Positions 8,773 through 16,814 of a stretch of DNA of 33,539 nucleotides are shown here, in pieces (positions within the stretch are counted from its first letter, which is position 1; each line of letters opens with the position of its first letter). Location: NCBI GenBank assembly GCA_014379355.1, contig JACMLX010000164.1, positions 1 through 33,539 on the forward strand. Direction: 5' to 3'. Made by a program: the position numbers and the translations under genes. Below the pieces are notes generated by a model. That model searched no databases. It was not told where the DNA came from and was given only the letters and a program-made list of their open reading frames with translations. This stretch comes from Gemmatimonadaceae bacterium. GTDB lineage: Bacteria > Gemmatimonadota > Gemmatimonadetes > Gemmatimonadales > Gemmatimonadaceae.

Positions 8773-9359
8773 GACGTGACCAGCTCGCGATAATCGTCCG
8801 GCGTGTCGACGTCACGCAGCGCCGATGCGGCCCAGTCATGCATCACGGCCTCCTGATGATGCGCCTTCACGACGGCCTTGCCGCAGCCTTCGCCGTGCCA
8901 CGCCATCAGCTCAGGCCACAAAACCCGGCGGAAGAGCAGGGGCGGCGCGAGCACGTCGTCGTATCGTGACACTCCCAGTGGTGCGTCGGACGCCGCATCC
9001 GCGTCGATCAGTGCGCGCACCATCGGTGTCGTGACACGCACCATGTCGGCCAGCATCACGATGGTCGCGTCGACCGAGGCATCGAGGGCGTCGAGACCGG
9101 CGTGCAGCGACCCGCTCGTCGGGCCGGTGAAGTCGGCATTGACGGCGACGGTCACCGGGAGGTCGCGCAGTGCCTCGCGCATCTCCAGCTCATCCTTGCC
9201 GACGACCACGACGATCGGCGCGCAGCCGGCATCGTGGGCCACGAGCACGGCCCGCCGCACCATCGGCTCACCGTGCACATCCAGCAGCATCTTGTTGCGA
9301 CCCATGCGACTTGACGCGCCGGCCGCGAGAATCACCGCCGCAACGCGCGAACTACTCAC
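8769..9359 (-). CDS. mocA: Molybdenum cofactor cytidylyltransferase (MocA-like NTP transferase)
   Basis: This ~196-residue protein has the MobA/MocA nucleotidyltransferase fold. It would attach CMP to Mo-molybdopterin, giving the cytosine-dinucleotide cofactor that xanthine oxidase-family enzymes of this type use. The nucleotide-binding loop is VILAAGASSRMGRNKMLL near the N-terminus, followed by VVVGKDELEMREAL and a central LADMVRVTTPMV where the family has a metal-binding aspartate. I chose the GTG at 9359, which overlaps the xdhC stop by 8 nt and puts the loop close to the N-terminus; in-frame GTGs at 9380 and 9389 are possible. It lies between xdhC and a large-subunit gene and overlaps both, which fits a role in maturing the two hydroxylases encoded around it. 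Confidence 0.9.
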   Translation of the reverse strand: MSSSRVAAVILAAGASSRMGRNKMLLDVHGEPMVRRAVLVAHDAGCAPIVVVVGKDELEMREALRDLPVTVAVNADFTGPTSGSLHAGLDALDASVDATIVMLADMVRVTTPMVRALIDADAASDAPLGVSRYDDVLAPPLLFRRVLWPELMAWHGEGCGKAVVKAHHQEAVMHDWAASALRDVDTPDDYRELVTS

Positions 9360-10443
9360 GATGCGCGTGGATGGGCGCACGCCGCTCACGTAACGAGTGC
9401 GGATGACGCCCGGAACGCACGGCGAGAATCTCCGCCAGCACCGCCAGCGCCACCTGCTCGGCGCCGTCCGTGCCGATGTCCAGACCTACAGGTCCATAGA
9501 TCCGTGATTCATCGATGGATGACTCCGTCCGCAGGTGGGCGAGGATCCGGTCGGTGCGCTGCCGCGGACCGAGCATGCCGATGTAGCGCGCCGGCGTCCG
9601 CAGCAGGGCGCGCAGGTACGCAGTGTCGTCGGCGAAATCGTGGGTCATCACCACGCAGAACGCACGCTCGTCCAGCACCAGGCGCTCGTTCAGGCGCGCG
9701 GCATCCGACTCGACGAGCGCAATCGGCGCCGCGAAGCGTTCGGGTGTCAACAAGCCCGGCCGACGATCGACGACCACCACGCGGAATCCGACTTCCGATG
9801 AAAGTCGCGCCAGCATGCGCGCGTCGTCACCACCGCTGACGATAACCATCCGCGGTGGCGGCACGAGCACGTCGAGCGAGAGGCGATGAGCGCCGTGCTG
9901 CTCCATGCGTGATTCGCCGGCCTGGCGCCAGGTCGAGGCATTCGTGCGCGCGAACTCGTCGAGCGTTCCATCACCCAGCGAACCGAAGGCACCCGCATCC
10001 GTGATCACGATGCGTGGCGCCTCGCCGCACTCCTTGCTTTCGCGCAGGAGTGTCACGGCGACATAGCCGGTCTCTGCGTGCAGGGCGCGCCGTTCGAACA
10101 TCCGCGCCGACGACACCGGCTCGATCAGGATCTCGACGACCCCATCACAGCCCACGCCAAGATCCCAGGCCGACACCTCGTCAGACCCGCCGCAGTAGGT
10201 GCGCAGTTCCGCGACACCGGTGTTCGCGACACGCAGCGCCACTTCGCGCACATCGGCCTCGAGGCATCCGCCGCTCACGTTCCCGACGCTGCATGCGTCA
10301 TCACCGACGACGAGTTTCGCCCCTTCGTGACGGTACGCGGAGCCGGACACGCGCACCACCGACGCCAGCGCCGCGCGCCGACCCGCCGCGTGCAGGGCGG
10401 CGAGGTGCGCGAAAACCTGACCCGTTTCCAGCCATTGCTTCAC
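9352..10443 (-). CDS. xdhC: XdhC/CoxI family molybdenum cofactor insertion protein
   Basis: This 363-residue cytoplasmic protein belongs to the XdhC/CoxI family. Members bind mature molybdenum cofactor, promote its sulfuration and hand it to the apo-hydroxylase. The N-terminal CoxI domain shows ASVVRVSGSAYRHEGAKLVV, then GNVSGGCLEADV and YCGGSDEVSAWDLGVGCDG with conserved cysteines. The C-terminal Rossmann-like domain shows MVIVSGGDDARMLARL, VVVDRRPG, MTHDFADDTAYL, YIGMLGPRQRT and GPVGLDIGTDGAEQVALAVLAEI, all standard for XdhC. Translation starts at GTG, 10 nt after the stop of the upstream large subunit, so it is in the same operon. Its position in the middle of two subunit pairs suggests it serves both enzymes. 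Confidence 0.94.
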   Translation of the reverse strand: MKQWLETGQVFAHLAALHAAGRRAALASVVRVSGSAYRHEGAKLVVGDDACSVGNVSGGCLEADVREVALRVANTGVAELRTYCGGSDEVSAWDLGVGCDGVVEILIEPVSSARMFERRALHAETGYVAVTLLRESKECGEAPRIVITDAGAFGSLGDGTLDEFARTNASTWRQAGESRMEQHGAHRLSLDVLVPPPRMVIVSGGDDARMLARLSSEVGFRVVVVDRRPGLLTPERFAAPIALVESDAARLNERLVLDERAFCVVMTHDFADDTAYLRALLRTPARYIGMLGPRQRTDRILAHLRTESSIDESRIYGPVGLDIGTDGAEQVALAVLAEILAVRSGRHPHSLRERRAPIHAHRE

Positions 10444-10453
10444 GCCTTGTGCC

Positions 10454-12661
10454 TCAGGCCCAGCTGAGGTTGTGCTTCGTCAGCGGCAGTGACCTGATTC
10501 GCTTGCCGGTCGCGGCGAAGATGGCGTTGCACAGCGCCGGAACGACCGGCGGCAGGGCAGGTTCACCCATGCCCGTGGGCGGATACTCGGTGATACGGAA
10601 GCTCACGTCGATCACCGGAACCTGCTTCAGGCGAATCAGCGGAAAGTCGTTGAAGTTGCTCTGCTTCGCGCGTCCTGCCTCGATCGTGATTTCCTGCGCC
10701 AGCGCTTCGCCGATGCCATCGATCACCGAGCCCTCCACCTGATTCATCGCGCCAGACGGATTGATGATCTGGCTGCCGACGTCACCCACCGCCCACACTT
10801 TCTTGACCGTCAACGCGCCGGCGCGCGAGACATTCACCTCCACCACCTCGGCGAAATAGCCGCGGTGCGAGAAGTACGCCGCGATCCCCATCCCGCTGCC
10901 CTTCGGCAACTTGCGCGTGCCCCAACCCGACTTCTGCGCGACCTGTTCCAGCACGCCTTTCATGCGCGAGGGCACCATCGCACCGCGAGGTGTCTCGGTT
11001 GGCAGTTGCGCCAGCAACTCGAGTCGGAACTGCAGCGGGTCCTTCCTGGCTGCGTGCGCCAGTTCGTCGATGAACGACTCGTTCACGAACGCGAGTGCGT
11101 TGCTGCCGGGTGCACGGAGGTACCCGGTCGGCACGCCAAGCGGCATCGTCGACACACTGACGTTCCGGTTGGCAACGGCCAGCGACGGAAACTCGGTCCC
11201 GTCCATCCCCGCACTCGGCACGAAGTCGGTGCCGTTGTTGCTGAACGTGACGAAATGGTTCTGCCACGCCGTCAGCTTGCCGCTCGCGTCCACCGCACCC
11301 TTCAGCTTGTGGAAGCCGGCGGGACGATAGAAGTCGTGGCGGATGTCGTCTTCGCGAGTCCAGAGCAGCTTCACCGGCACGCCGGCCAGCTTCGCGATCA
11401 TCGCCGCCTCGACCATGTAGTCGTTGTTGAGGCGGCGACCGAAGCCGCCGCCGCTGCGCGTGATGTGAATCGCGACGTCCTTCTCGGCGATGCCAAGTGT
11501 CTTCGAGACGAGCACACGTCCCGACTGCGGGTTCTGCGTCGGTGCCCAGATCTCGATCGCGTCGTTCGTGAAGCTCGCGGTGCAGTTCTGCGGCTCGAGC
11601 GTCGCGTGCGCGAGGAACGGATATTCGTACGTCGCCTCGACCGTCTTTGTCGCGGCGGCGAACGCACCGTTCACATCACCGTCGGCACGCAGCGCACGTG
11701 CGGGCGCTTGCGTGAACAGCTCGATGGCCTTCGCCTTGAACGCGGCCGAGCTCTGTTGTGCCGTCGCACCTTCCTCCCAGGTCACCTTGAGCTTCGTGCG
11801 TGCCGACTTGGCGGCCCACCAGGTGTCGGCCAGGATCGCGACGCCGCTCAGCAGGCCGTTGAGCACAGTGCCGCCGTCGACGATGAACGCATTCTTCACA
11901 CCCGGCAGCGCCTTGATCTCATCGAGATTCGCGCTGACGGCCTTTCCCGCGAACACCGGGCACTTCTCGAACGTGCCGTACACCATGTTCGGCACGACCA
12001 CATCGATCCCGAAGAGCGGCTGGCCGGTCACGACCTTGTGATTGTCCACGCCGGTCATCGGCTTGCCGATGATGCGGAAATTCTTCGGATCCTTGAGCGT
12101 GACGGTCGCCATGTCGGGCGCCGGCATCGCCGCGGCCGCTGTGGCGAGCGCGCCGTATGTCATCTGGCGGTTCGACGCCTTGTGGGTCACAACGCCCGAC
12201 GCCGTCGTGCACTCGGCCGCAGGCACGTTCCACGCCTGCGCCGCTGCCGCGACGAGCATCTGGCGTCCCGCCGCACCCGCCTTGCGCAGCGGTTCCCAGT
12301 TCGTCGGTGTCGCAGTGCTGCCGCCGGCCACCTGTGAGCCGTACTTCGCCGGCTCGCTCATCGCCTGCTCGATCGTGATCGCACTCCAATCGACGTCGAG
12401 TTCTTCCGCAATCAGCATCGGCAGCATCGTCTTGATGCCCTGACCGATTTCGGGATTCTTCGCCATGATCGTGATCGAACCACTCGGCGCGATGCGGATG
12501 AACGCATTGGGCGAGAACTCTCCGTCAGTGAGTGGTGCTTCGGCCGCTTCGAGCATACCGTTCGTGCCGAAGTCGAGCCATGCGCCGAGCAGCAGTCCGC
12601 CGCCGGCGAGTGCCGAGACGCGAAGGAATTCGCGGCGATCGAGGGTCGGGAAGCGTGACAT
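10454..12661 (-). CDS. Tat-exported molybdopterin large subunit of molybdenum hydroxylase 1 (IorB-like)
   Basis: This 735-residue protein is the catalytic molybdopterin subunit of the first hydroxylase in the operon. The start is the ATG at 12661, which shares one base with the small-subunit stop (TGATG) and gives a proper Tat signal ([22 protein letters not shown]). The longer open frame upstream overlaps the small-subunit gene. Cofactor regions include [35 protein letters not shown] and the C-terminal [19 protein letters not shown], with Glu700 at the position of the catalytic base. The last ~40 residues are closely similar to those of the paralogue at 6490-8772, but much of the rest differs, so the two probably have different substrates. 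The enzyme should act in the periplasm. No cytochrome c or membrane electron-acceptor gene is next to it. Confidence 0.94.
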   Translation of the reverse strand: MSRFPTLDRREFLRVSALAGGGLLLGAWLDFGTNGMLEAAEAPLTDGEFSPNAFIRIAPSGSITIMAKNPEIGQGIKTMLPMLIAEELDVDWSAITIEQAMSEPAKYGSQVAGGSTATPTNWEPLRKAGAAGRQMLVAAAAQAWNVPAAECTTASGVVTHKASNRQMTYGALATAAAAMPAPDMATVTLKDPKNFRIIGKPMTGVDNHKVVTGQPLFGIDVVVPNMVYGTFEKCPVFAGKAVSANLDEIKALPGVKNAFIVDGGTVLNGLLSGVAILADTWWAAKSARTKLKVTWEEGATAQQSSAAFKAKAIELFTQAPARALRADGDVNGAFAAATKTVEATYEYPFLAHATLEPQNCTASFTNDAIEIWAPTQNPQSGRVLVSKTLGIAEKDVAIHITRSGGGFGRRLNNDYMVEAAMIAKLAGVPVKLLWTREDDIRHDFYRPAGFHKLKGAVDASGKLTAWQNHFVTFSNNGTDFVPSAGMDGTEFPSLAVANRNVSVSTMPLGVPTGYLRAPGSNALAFVNESFIDELAHAARKDPLQFRLELLAQLPTETPRGAMVPSRMKGVLEQVAQKSGWGTRKLPKGSGMGIAAYFSHRGYFAEVVEVNVSRAGALTVKKVWAVGDVGSQIINPSGAMNQVEGSVIDGIGEALAQEITIEAGRAKQSNFNDFPLIRLKQVPVIDVSFRITEYPPTGMGEPALPPVVPALCNAIFAATGKRIRSLPLTKHNLSWA

Positions 12662-13143
12662 CAGTTGCCTCCCACCTGTGAGCCGGCGCGTGGCGTGCCG
12701 GCGGCCTTCTTGATGCCATCGCGAATGCGCGTGTACGTCGCGCACCTACAGAGGTTGCCATTCATCGCGGCATCGATCTGCGCGTCGGTCGGCTTTGGCG
12801 TGGTGGCCAGCAGTGCCGCGGCCGACATCAGCTGTCCTGCCTGGCAGTAGCCGCACTGCGGCACATCCAGCTCCTCCCACGCCTTCTGCAGCGGATGGCT
12901 GCCGTCTGGCGAGAGTCCCTCGATGGTCGTGACCCTGGCGCCCTGGACTGCAGACGCAGGGAGCTGACACGATCGGGTCGGAGCGCCGTTCAGGTGCACC
13001 GTGCAGGCGCCACACTGCGCGATGCCGCATCCGAACTTGGTGCCTTTCAGGTCGAGGACGTCACGCAGCACCCAGAGGAGCGGCATGTCGGCAGGGACGT
13101 CGACGGTCCGTGAGGTTCCGTTGACAGTGAACGTGACCGGCAT
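12661..13143 (-). CDS. [2Fe-2S] small subunit of molybdenum hydroxylase 1 (IorA/CoxS-like)
   Basis: This 160-residue protein is the two-cluster iron-sulfur subunit partner of the adjacent large subunit. Cysteines 39, 44, 47 and 59 form the plant-type ferredoxin site (CGIAQCGAC...SC). Cysteines 97, 100, 132 and 134 form the second cluster (CGYCQAGQ...CRCATYTR). The open frame extends 71 codons upstream into repeat DNA, but homologues begin at MPVTFTVNG. The ATG at 13143 has a GGAG Shine-Dalgarno 7 nt upstream (minus-strand complement of 13151-13154), so I use it. It is the first gene of the six-gene leftward operon. Its promoter should lie in 13144-13248, before the tandem repeats. There is no signal peptide, so export is presumably by hitch-hiking on the Tat-tagged partner. 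Confidence 0.95.
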   Translation of the reverse strand: MPVTFTVNGTSRTVDVPADMPLLWVLRDVLDLKGTKFGCGIAQCGACTVHLNGAPTRSCQLPASAVQGARVTTIEGLSPDGSHPLQKAWEELDVPQCGYCQAGQLMSAAALLATTPKPTDAQIDAAMNGNLCRCATYTRIRDGIKKAAGTPRAGSQVGGN

Positions 13144-13248
13144 GCGCAGGCTCCAGTGGTTGGGACGAACCCGCAATTTCGCGGTCCGTCGGGGCATTGG
13201 CAACGATACGCGCTCCCGGCCTGCCCCGTTTCGCCTGCGTGGGGGGCA

Positions 13249-13398
13249 TCGACGCCTGTATTTCGCGCACCGCAGGTTCTGGCGACCGTTCGAGTCCGTG
13301 TTTCGCGCGCCCGCAAGCTCGTGTGACCGTTCGAGTCCGTGTTTCACGCGCCGCAAGCCCGTGCGACCGTTCGAGTCCGTGTTTCACGCGCCGCAAGC
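13249..13398 (+). repeat. Tandem array of ~40-41 bp direct repeats
   Basis: Units starting GACCGTTCGAGTCCGTGTTT occur at 13284, 13325 and 13365 (spacings 41 and 40 bp), each continuing into CGCGCCGCAAGC or a one-base variant. A decayed partial unit lies upstream at about 13249-13283. The third unit runs straight into the core of the palindromic element that follows, and the unit itself contains the GCGCCGCAAGC half of that core. The array therefore looks like local amplification of the element's left arm. It lies between the divergent molybdenum operon and lactonase-like gene. No spacers of CRISPR type are present. Confidence 0.85.
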
Positions 13399-13714
13399 GC
13401 GGCGCTCGCGGAGAAGTCGCTCCGTGACCGTCAAGGCACCACGCTTTTGAGGGGCAGTGAGAGCAAGGGCGACTGCAACTGATTTTTTCTGGAACAGCAA
13501 CTGCGAAACCACGGTGATGGTGTCGCGGCCGCCGATGAGCAGTGCAGTTGCTGTTCCAAAAGAAGTGGTTGCAGTTGCACGTGCTCGTGTCCTTGCCGTT
13601 GCCCGCCTCTCGGTGCCCCTCGAAAGAGCGGAGTCTCCGAGGGAAGAGGAGCAAACTCTCCGCGGGCGCCGCGCTTGCGGCGCCAGAAACATGCAGACTT
13701 CCATCGCGAAGGAC
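13388..13714. repeat. Palindromic intergenic element, copy A
   Basis: This is a near-complete imperfect inverted repeat with its centre near 13540. Each half holds a GC hairpin core: GCGCCGCAAGCGCGGCGC at 13388-13405 and the perfect 8-bp stem GGCGCCGC-GCTT-GCGGCGCC at 13665-13684. The inner halves share TGGAACAGCAACTGC and its complement. The right end (13698-13714) is the complement of GTCCTTCGCGATGGAAG, the same terminal motif as copy B. The right arm 13601-13716 matches 16701-16816 at 114 of 116 positions; the left arm 13388-13464 matches 16481-16557 at about 84% without gaps. The outer left end present in copy B is missing and replaced by the tandem array. Together with the array it fills the 666-bp space 13144-13809, which holds no credible gene. 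Confidence 0.85.
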
Positions 13715-13798
13715 CGCAATGGAAGCGCTCGTGAGATCCGACGGATGACTGCGGGCGTTTGAGGGCACGACTCGCCTCACACGCCCAACCATCTGTCC

Positions 13799-13802
13799 GG
13801 AG
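13799..13802 (+). promoter_or_regulatory. Shine-Dalgarno deciding the start of the lactonase-like lipoprotein
   Basis: GGAG is followed by a 7-nt spacer and then GTG at 13810. This start gives a short lipoprotein signal, whereas the upstream in-frame ATG at 13759 would place 17 polar residues before it. Confidence 0.7.
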
Positions 13803-13809
13803 AATTCCT

Positions 13810-14979
13810 GTGCGTATCGCTGTGCTCGCCTCTGCCTCATTGCTCGCCGCACTGACGGCATGCTCGAATGATTTCCCATCCACGGCGCCGGCCGATGCAG
13901 AGGGTGCGCAACTCAGCGTGTCCGAGCTGAACGCGCGCCGTGGGAACGATCGCGGCGGCAACGTCTATGTGCTGTCGAACAGCACGACTGCCAACGCCGT
14001 GCTCGTGTATCGTCGCGAACGCGACGGCCGACTCGCCAGTGCCGGCAGCGTCCCGACCGGCGGTCGCGGCACCGGCGGTGGACTCGGTAACCAGTACGGC
14101 CTGATTCTCGATGACGACGGAGAAACGTTGCTCGGTGTGAACGCTGGCAGTGATGAAATTTCGGCGTTTCACGTACGAGGAGGCGTGCCGCGTCTCACCG
14201 ATCGCGCGGCGTCGGGCGGCAATCAGCCGATCAGCATCGCGAAGCGGAACCGACTCGTGTATGTGCTCAACGACGGCGAATCAGCCAACATCACCGGATT
14301 TTTCCTGACGGAGCGTGGTCGCCTGATCCCGATCCCCGGGTCGACGCGTCCGCGCAGTGCACCAGCCGGCGCGATCGATGGCGCCGAGATCGCGTTCTCA
14401 CCAGATGGTCGCTCGCTGGTCGTGACGGAGAAGGCCGCAAATCTCATCGTCACGTATCCGGTTCAGTTCAACGGTCGCACCGGCGAGCCGAATGTGCAGC
14501 GCTCGAGCGGTCCGACGCCGTTCGGTTTCGACTTCGCCGAAAATGGCACGCTCGTGGTGGCGGAAGCGGCCGGCGGCGCGGTGGGTCTCAGCGCAGTGTC
14601 GTCGTATGACATCGATCGTCGCGCGAACCTGAGCCTCGCCACCGCATCAGTCGCGAACGGCCAGTCCGCCGTCTGCTGGATCACGGTGTCGTCGGACGGA
14701 CGGACCGCCTACGCCGCCAACACCGGCAGCGGCACGATCAGCACGTTCAGCATCGCCCGCAGCGGCGCGCTCTCGCTCATCTCGGCGACGGCTGGCGCGA
14801 CCGGCCTGGGGAGCTCGCCCGGTGACATGGCACTCAGCAGCGGCGATCGCTACCTGTACGTGCGCAGCAATGCCACACAGTCGATCGTGATCTTCGCCAC
14901 CGGTCCGAACGGCGCGCTGACGCTGGTGGACACGGTCAGCGACTTGCCCGCCGGCACCAACGGCATTGCCGCCCGCTGA
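13810..14979 (+). CDS. Lactonase-like seven-bladed beta-propeller lipoprotein
   Basis: From the GTG at 13810 the 389-residue product begins with a lipoprotein signal (MRIAVLASASLLAALTAC), with the lipobox cysteine at residue 18, so it should be anchored in the envelope facing outside the cytoplasm. The rest is a run of propeller blades with recurring phrases: GNVYVLSNSTTANAVLVYRR, YGLILDDDGETLLGVNAGSDEISAF, AFSPDGRSLVVTEKAANLIVTY and SSDGRTAYAANTGSGTISTF. This pattern fits the lactonase/6-phosphogluconolactonase (PF10282) and YncE-like propellers. Membership does not prove enzyme activity. It ends just before a strong hairpin and is followed by the ECF sigma gene. With that pair it forms a three-gene block between two copies of the palindromic element; being a target of the sigma factor is possible but not shown. 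Confidence 0.88.
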   Translation: MRIAVLASASLLAALTACSNDFPSTAPADAEGAQLSVSELNARRGNDRGGNVYVLSNSTTANAVLVYRRERDGRLASAGSVPTGGRGTGGGLGNQYGLILDDDGETLLGVNAGSDEISAFHVRGGVPRLTDRAASGGNQPISIAKRNRLVYVLNDGESANITGFFLTERGRLIPIPGSTRPRSAPAGAIDGAEIAFSPDGRSLVVTEKAANLIVTYPVQFNGRTGEPNVQRSSGPTPFGFDFAENGTLVVAEAAGGAVGLSAVSSYDIDRRANLSLATASVANGQSAVCWITVSSDGRTAYAANTGSGTISTFSIARSGALSLISATAGATGLGSSPGDMALSSGDRYLYVRSNATQSIVIFATGPNGALTLVDTVSDLPAGTNGIAAR

Positions 14980-14990
14980 TGTTCTGCTTC

Positions 14991-15026
14991 GGACGCCGAC
15001 ACACGTGCACTGGGGTGTCGGCGTCC
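14991..15026 (+). terminator. Strong 12-bp hairpin after the lactonase-like gene
   Basis: GGACGCCGACAC (14991-15002) and GTGTCGGCGTCC (15015-15026) are perfectly complementary, with a 12-nt loop that contains GTGCAC. It starts 11 nt after the lactonase stop and ends 29 nt before the sigma factor ATG. There is no U-tract after it. It could end lactonase transcription, act as a protein-binding operator for the sigma gene, or both. It is the best single hairpin in the window outside the repeats. Confidence 0.6.
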
Positions 15027-15055
15027 CCGAACGTCCGCGCATCCATGGCGGTGCG

Positions 15056-15694
15056 ATGAACGTTCCGCCAGATCGGCCACTCCGACTCGAGTCGCGACAG
15101 AGTGTCGCGCGATCTCTCGTGTCGCAGGAGCGCGAGTCCTCGCTGCGCGCCAGGCTTGCACAGCGCGACGAAGCCGCGCTCGGCGAATTGATCGAACTGA
15201 CAACACCATGGCTGCTCGGCGTCGCCCAGTCGATGTTGCAGGATGCCGATGATGCAGAGGATGTCGTGATGGACACCTTCCGCGTCATGTGGACCAGCAT
15301 CACACCAGCGGCCGACGAGAGTCAGGGACTGATGCCGCTGCTGCTGCGCATGACCCGGCAGCGCGCGATCGACCGCCTGCGGAACCGCACGCGGCGACTG
15401 CGGCTCGTGACGGCGCTCACACCGTCGGAGATGGATCGTTCGACGGTTGCACCCGTCGAACCGAATGAAGCGGCGCAGCCGGGCTGGCATATTCACACGC
15501 AGGTGCACGCCGCACTGGCGTCACTGCCGCCGGAACAGCGTATCGCTGTGTCACTCGCATATTTCGAGGGTCTCGCACACTCCGAGATCGCTGCCAGCCT
15601 CGGTGTGCCCCTCGGCACCGTCAAGACACGCATCCGGCTCGCATTCGGCCGGCTCCGCACCGCCCTCGCCCCTCTGAAGGACTGGGTTCCATGA
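15056..15694 (+). CDS. ECF (sigma-70 family) RNA polymerase sigma factor
   Basis: This 212-residue protein has the two domains of an extracytoplasmic-function sigma factor. Region 2 spans about residues 40-108 (LIELTTPWLLGVAQSML..ADDAEDVVMDTFRVMW), which binds core polymerase and the -10 element. Region 4 spans about 148-203, with the helix-turn-helix HSEIAASLGVPLGTVKTRIRLAFGRLR, which reads the -35 element. The linker is rich in Pro and Glu. The ATG at 15056 leaves a 25-residue leader; a longer frame from 14966 overlaps the hairpin and the lactonase end. The stop overlaps the anti-sigma start by ATGA, as is usual for sigma/anti-sigma pairs. The pairing with an RskA-type partner suggests a SigK-like group, probably autoregulated. 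Confidence 0.95.
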   Translation: MNVPPDRPLRLESRQSVARSLVSQERESSLRARLAQRDEAALGELIELTTPWLLGVAQSMLQDADDAEDVVMDTFRVMWTSITPAADESQGLMPLLLRMTRQRAIDRLRNRTRRLRLVTALTPSEMDRSTVAPVEPNEAAQPGWHIHTQVHAALASLPPEQRIAVSLAYFEGLAHSEIAASLGVPLGTVKTRIRLAFGRLRTALAPLKDWVP

Positions 15695-16443
15695 CCGCGC
15701 ACGATTGGTTCATCGAGCATCGAACGGAATACGCGGCGCGCGCGCTCGATGCCGCCGAGATGTCCGCGTTCGCAGAGCACCTGGCGGGCTGCGACGCCTG
15801 TCGCGCGGCGGTAGAGCGCATCGAATCGGAATTGCGATGGCTGCCGATGGGCGTGTCACCCGTCACGCCGCGACCGGGCCTGCAGCGTCGGATTCTCGAC
15901 CATGCCGTCGGCCGCGCGCCTGGTCGTTTCAGGAAGTGGAGTCTGCCGATCGGCATTGCCGCGTCGCTGCTGACCGGTTTCACGGGGTGGCAACTCGGCC
16001 AGCAGGCGTCACGTGACCCGATCACGTCGCCGATCGTGTCGGCGCCAGCACGCGACGCCGGCATCGATGCCCGTCTGCTCGCGCTGCAGGACACGGTGTC
16101 GATCATGCGCCAGGCCGCGCGCGTCATGCAGGCGAAGATCATGATGCATGGCCAGGAAGGCGGCATGGTGATCTTCGATGAACCGCGCACCCATCGCTGG
16201 AACGTCGTCGTGCACGGCCTTCCCGCCGCGCCAATCGATACCGGCTACCAGTTCTGGTTCATCTGCGCCGACGGCATGGTGCGCGGCACACGCGTCAGCC
16301 TCGATCGCAGCACCCCCATGCTCTTCACCACCGGTATGCCGGCGCCGTCATGCAAGGTCACTGGTGCCGCGTTGACCATGGAGCCGATGCAGAACGCCGA
16401 CGGTCCGCCGCAAGGCAAGACGCTGGCGCATCTCATGCTCTGA
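15691..16443 (+). CDS. RskA-type membrane anti-sigma factor
   Basis: This 250-residue protein should hold the adjacent sigma factor inactive at the inner membrane until a signal releases it. The cytoplasmic N-terminus has the zinc-binding anti-sigma motif HLAGCDAC (His30, Cys34, Cys37). One membrane helix lies at about residues 83-103 (SLPIGIAASLLTGFTGWQLG). The periplasmic part has a helical stretch with many Met and Gln (110-145), then the RskA-type domain, recognisable by WNVVVHGLPAAP..TGYQFWFI. Release in this family is usually through regulated proteolysis; no site-1 or site-2 protease gene is in the window. It starts in an ATGA overlap with the sigma gene and ends 7 nt before palindromic element B. 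Confidence 0.92.
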   Translation: MTAHDWFIEHRTEYAARALDAAEMSAFAEHLAGCDACRAAVERIESELRWLPMGVSPVTPRPGLQRRILDHAVGRAPGRFRKWSLPIGIAASLLTGFTGWQLGQQASRDPITSPIVSAPARDAGIDARLLALQDTVSIMRQAARVMQAKIMMHGQEGGMVIFDEPRTHRWNVVVHGLPAAPIDTGYQFWFICADGMVRGTRVSLDRSTPMLFTTGMPAPSCKVTGAALTMEPMQNADGPPQGKTLAHLML

Positions 16444-16449
16444 CGCTCA

Positions 16450-16814
16450 GTCTTTCGCGATGGAAGGCTGCTTTGGAATGGCGCCGCAAGCGCGGCGCCC
16501 GCGGAGAGGTCGTTCCGTGACCGCCCGCGCTCCGGTCTTTTGAGGGGCACTGAGAGCACGGCAACTGCAGCTGATTTCTATTGGAACAGCAACCGCGAAA
16601 CCATGCTGATTTTCTAGTTGCGCCTGCGTGTTGTACTCTGCTGCTGCAGTTGCAGTTGTTGTTGCTCCTCCCAAAAGCGGTTGCCGTTGCTCTTGCTGTC
16701 GCCCGCCTCTCAGTGCCCCTCGAAAGAGCGGAGTCTCCGAGGGAAGAGGAGCAAACTCTCCGCGGGCGCCGCGCTTGCGGCACCAGAAACATGCAGACTT
16801 CCATCGCGAAGGAC
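16450..16814. repeat. Palindromic intergenic element, copy B (complete)
   Basis: This 365-bp element is bounded by 17-bp terminal inverted repeats GTC(T/C)TTCGCGATGGAAG at 16450-16466 and, inverted, at 16798-16814, with one mismatch. Both arms (about 105 bp each) are homologous: GGCGCCGC-AAGC-GCGGCGCC (perfect 8-bp stem, 16480-16499) in the left arm, and the same hairpin with one changed base in the right. Each is followed inward by CGCGGAGAG and GAGGGGCACTGAGAG. The middle is low-complexity, rich in GTTGC/GCAAC. It fills the whole convergent spacer 16444-16816 between the anti-sigma and ketoacyl synthase genes and ends 2 nt before the latter's stop codon. A 123-codon frame crosses it but is a product of palindromy. 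It may act as a two-way terminator or be a non-autonomous mobile element. Confidence 0.88.

Noticed and set aside
7114-8793. A 559-codon plus-strand open frame opposite the molybdenum large subunit
   Set aside because: It is antisense to a gene with clear Tat signal and cofactor motifs, and its product is Arg/His-rich without any family motif. Long antisense frames are expected at this GC content.
10452-10469. Hairpin CCTCAG-GCCCAG-CTGAGG at the end of the first large-subunit gene as a terminator
   Set aside because: It lies within the coding end of a gene whose downstream partner starts 10 nt later in the same operon; a terminator there would split the operon, and there is no U-tract.
10865-12337. 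A 490-codon plus-strand frame antisense to the first large subunit
   Set aside because: Same reasoning: Arg/His-rich translation with no domain, opposite a gene with recognised motifs.
13249-13398. Possible CRISPR array
   Set aside because: The repeats are contiguous with no unique spacers, only three to four units are present, and no cas genes are nearby.
13384-13719. A 111-codon minus-strand frame and others across palindromic element A
   Set aside because: It lies wholly in the repeat. A related frame in copy B exists only because the DNA is repeated; the product is Arg/Ala-rich low complexity with no family resemblance.
13717-16449. Composite transposon
   Set aside because: No transposase gene or target duplication is visible, so only the weaker statement of a repeat-bracketed block is kept.
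16433-16804. A 123-codon minus-strand frame across palindromic element B
   Set aside because: It overlaps the anti-sigma gene end and reads the palindrome itself, including a low-complexity Asn/Cys run. There is no conserved domain or plausible ribosome binding site.
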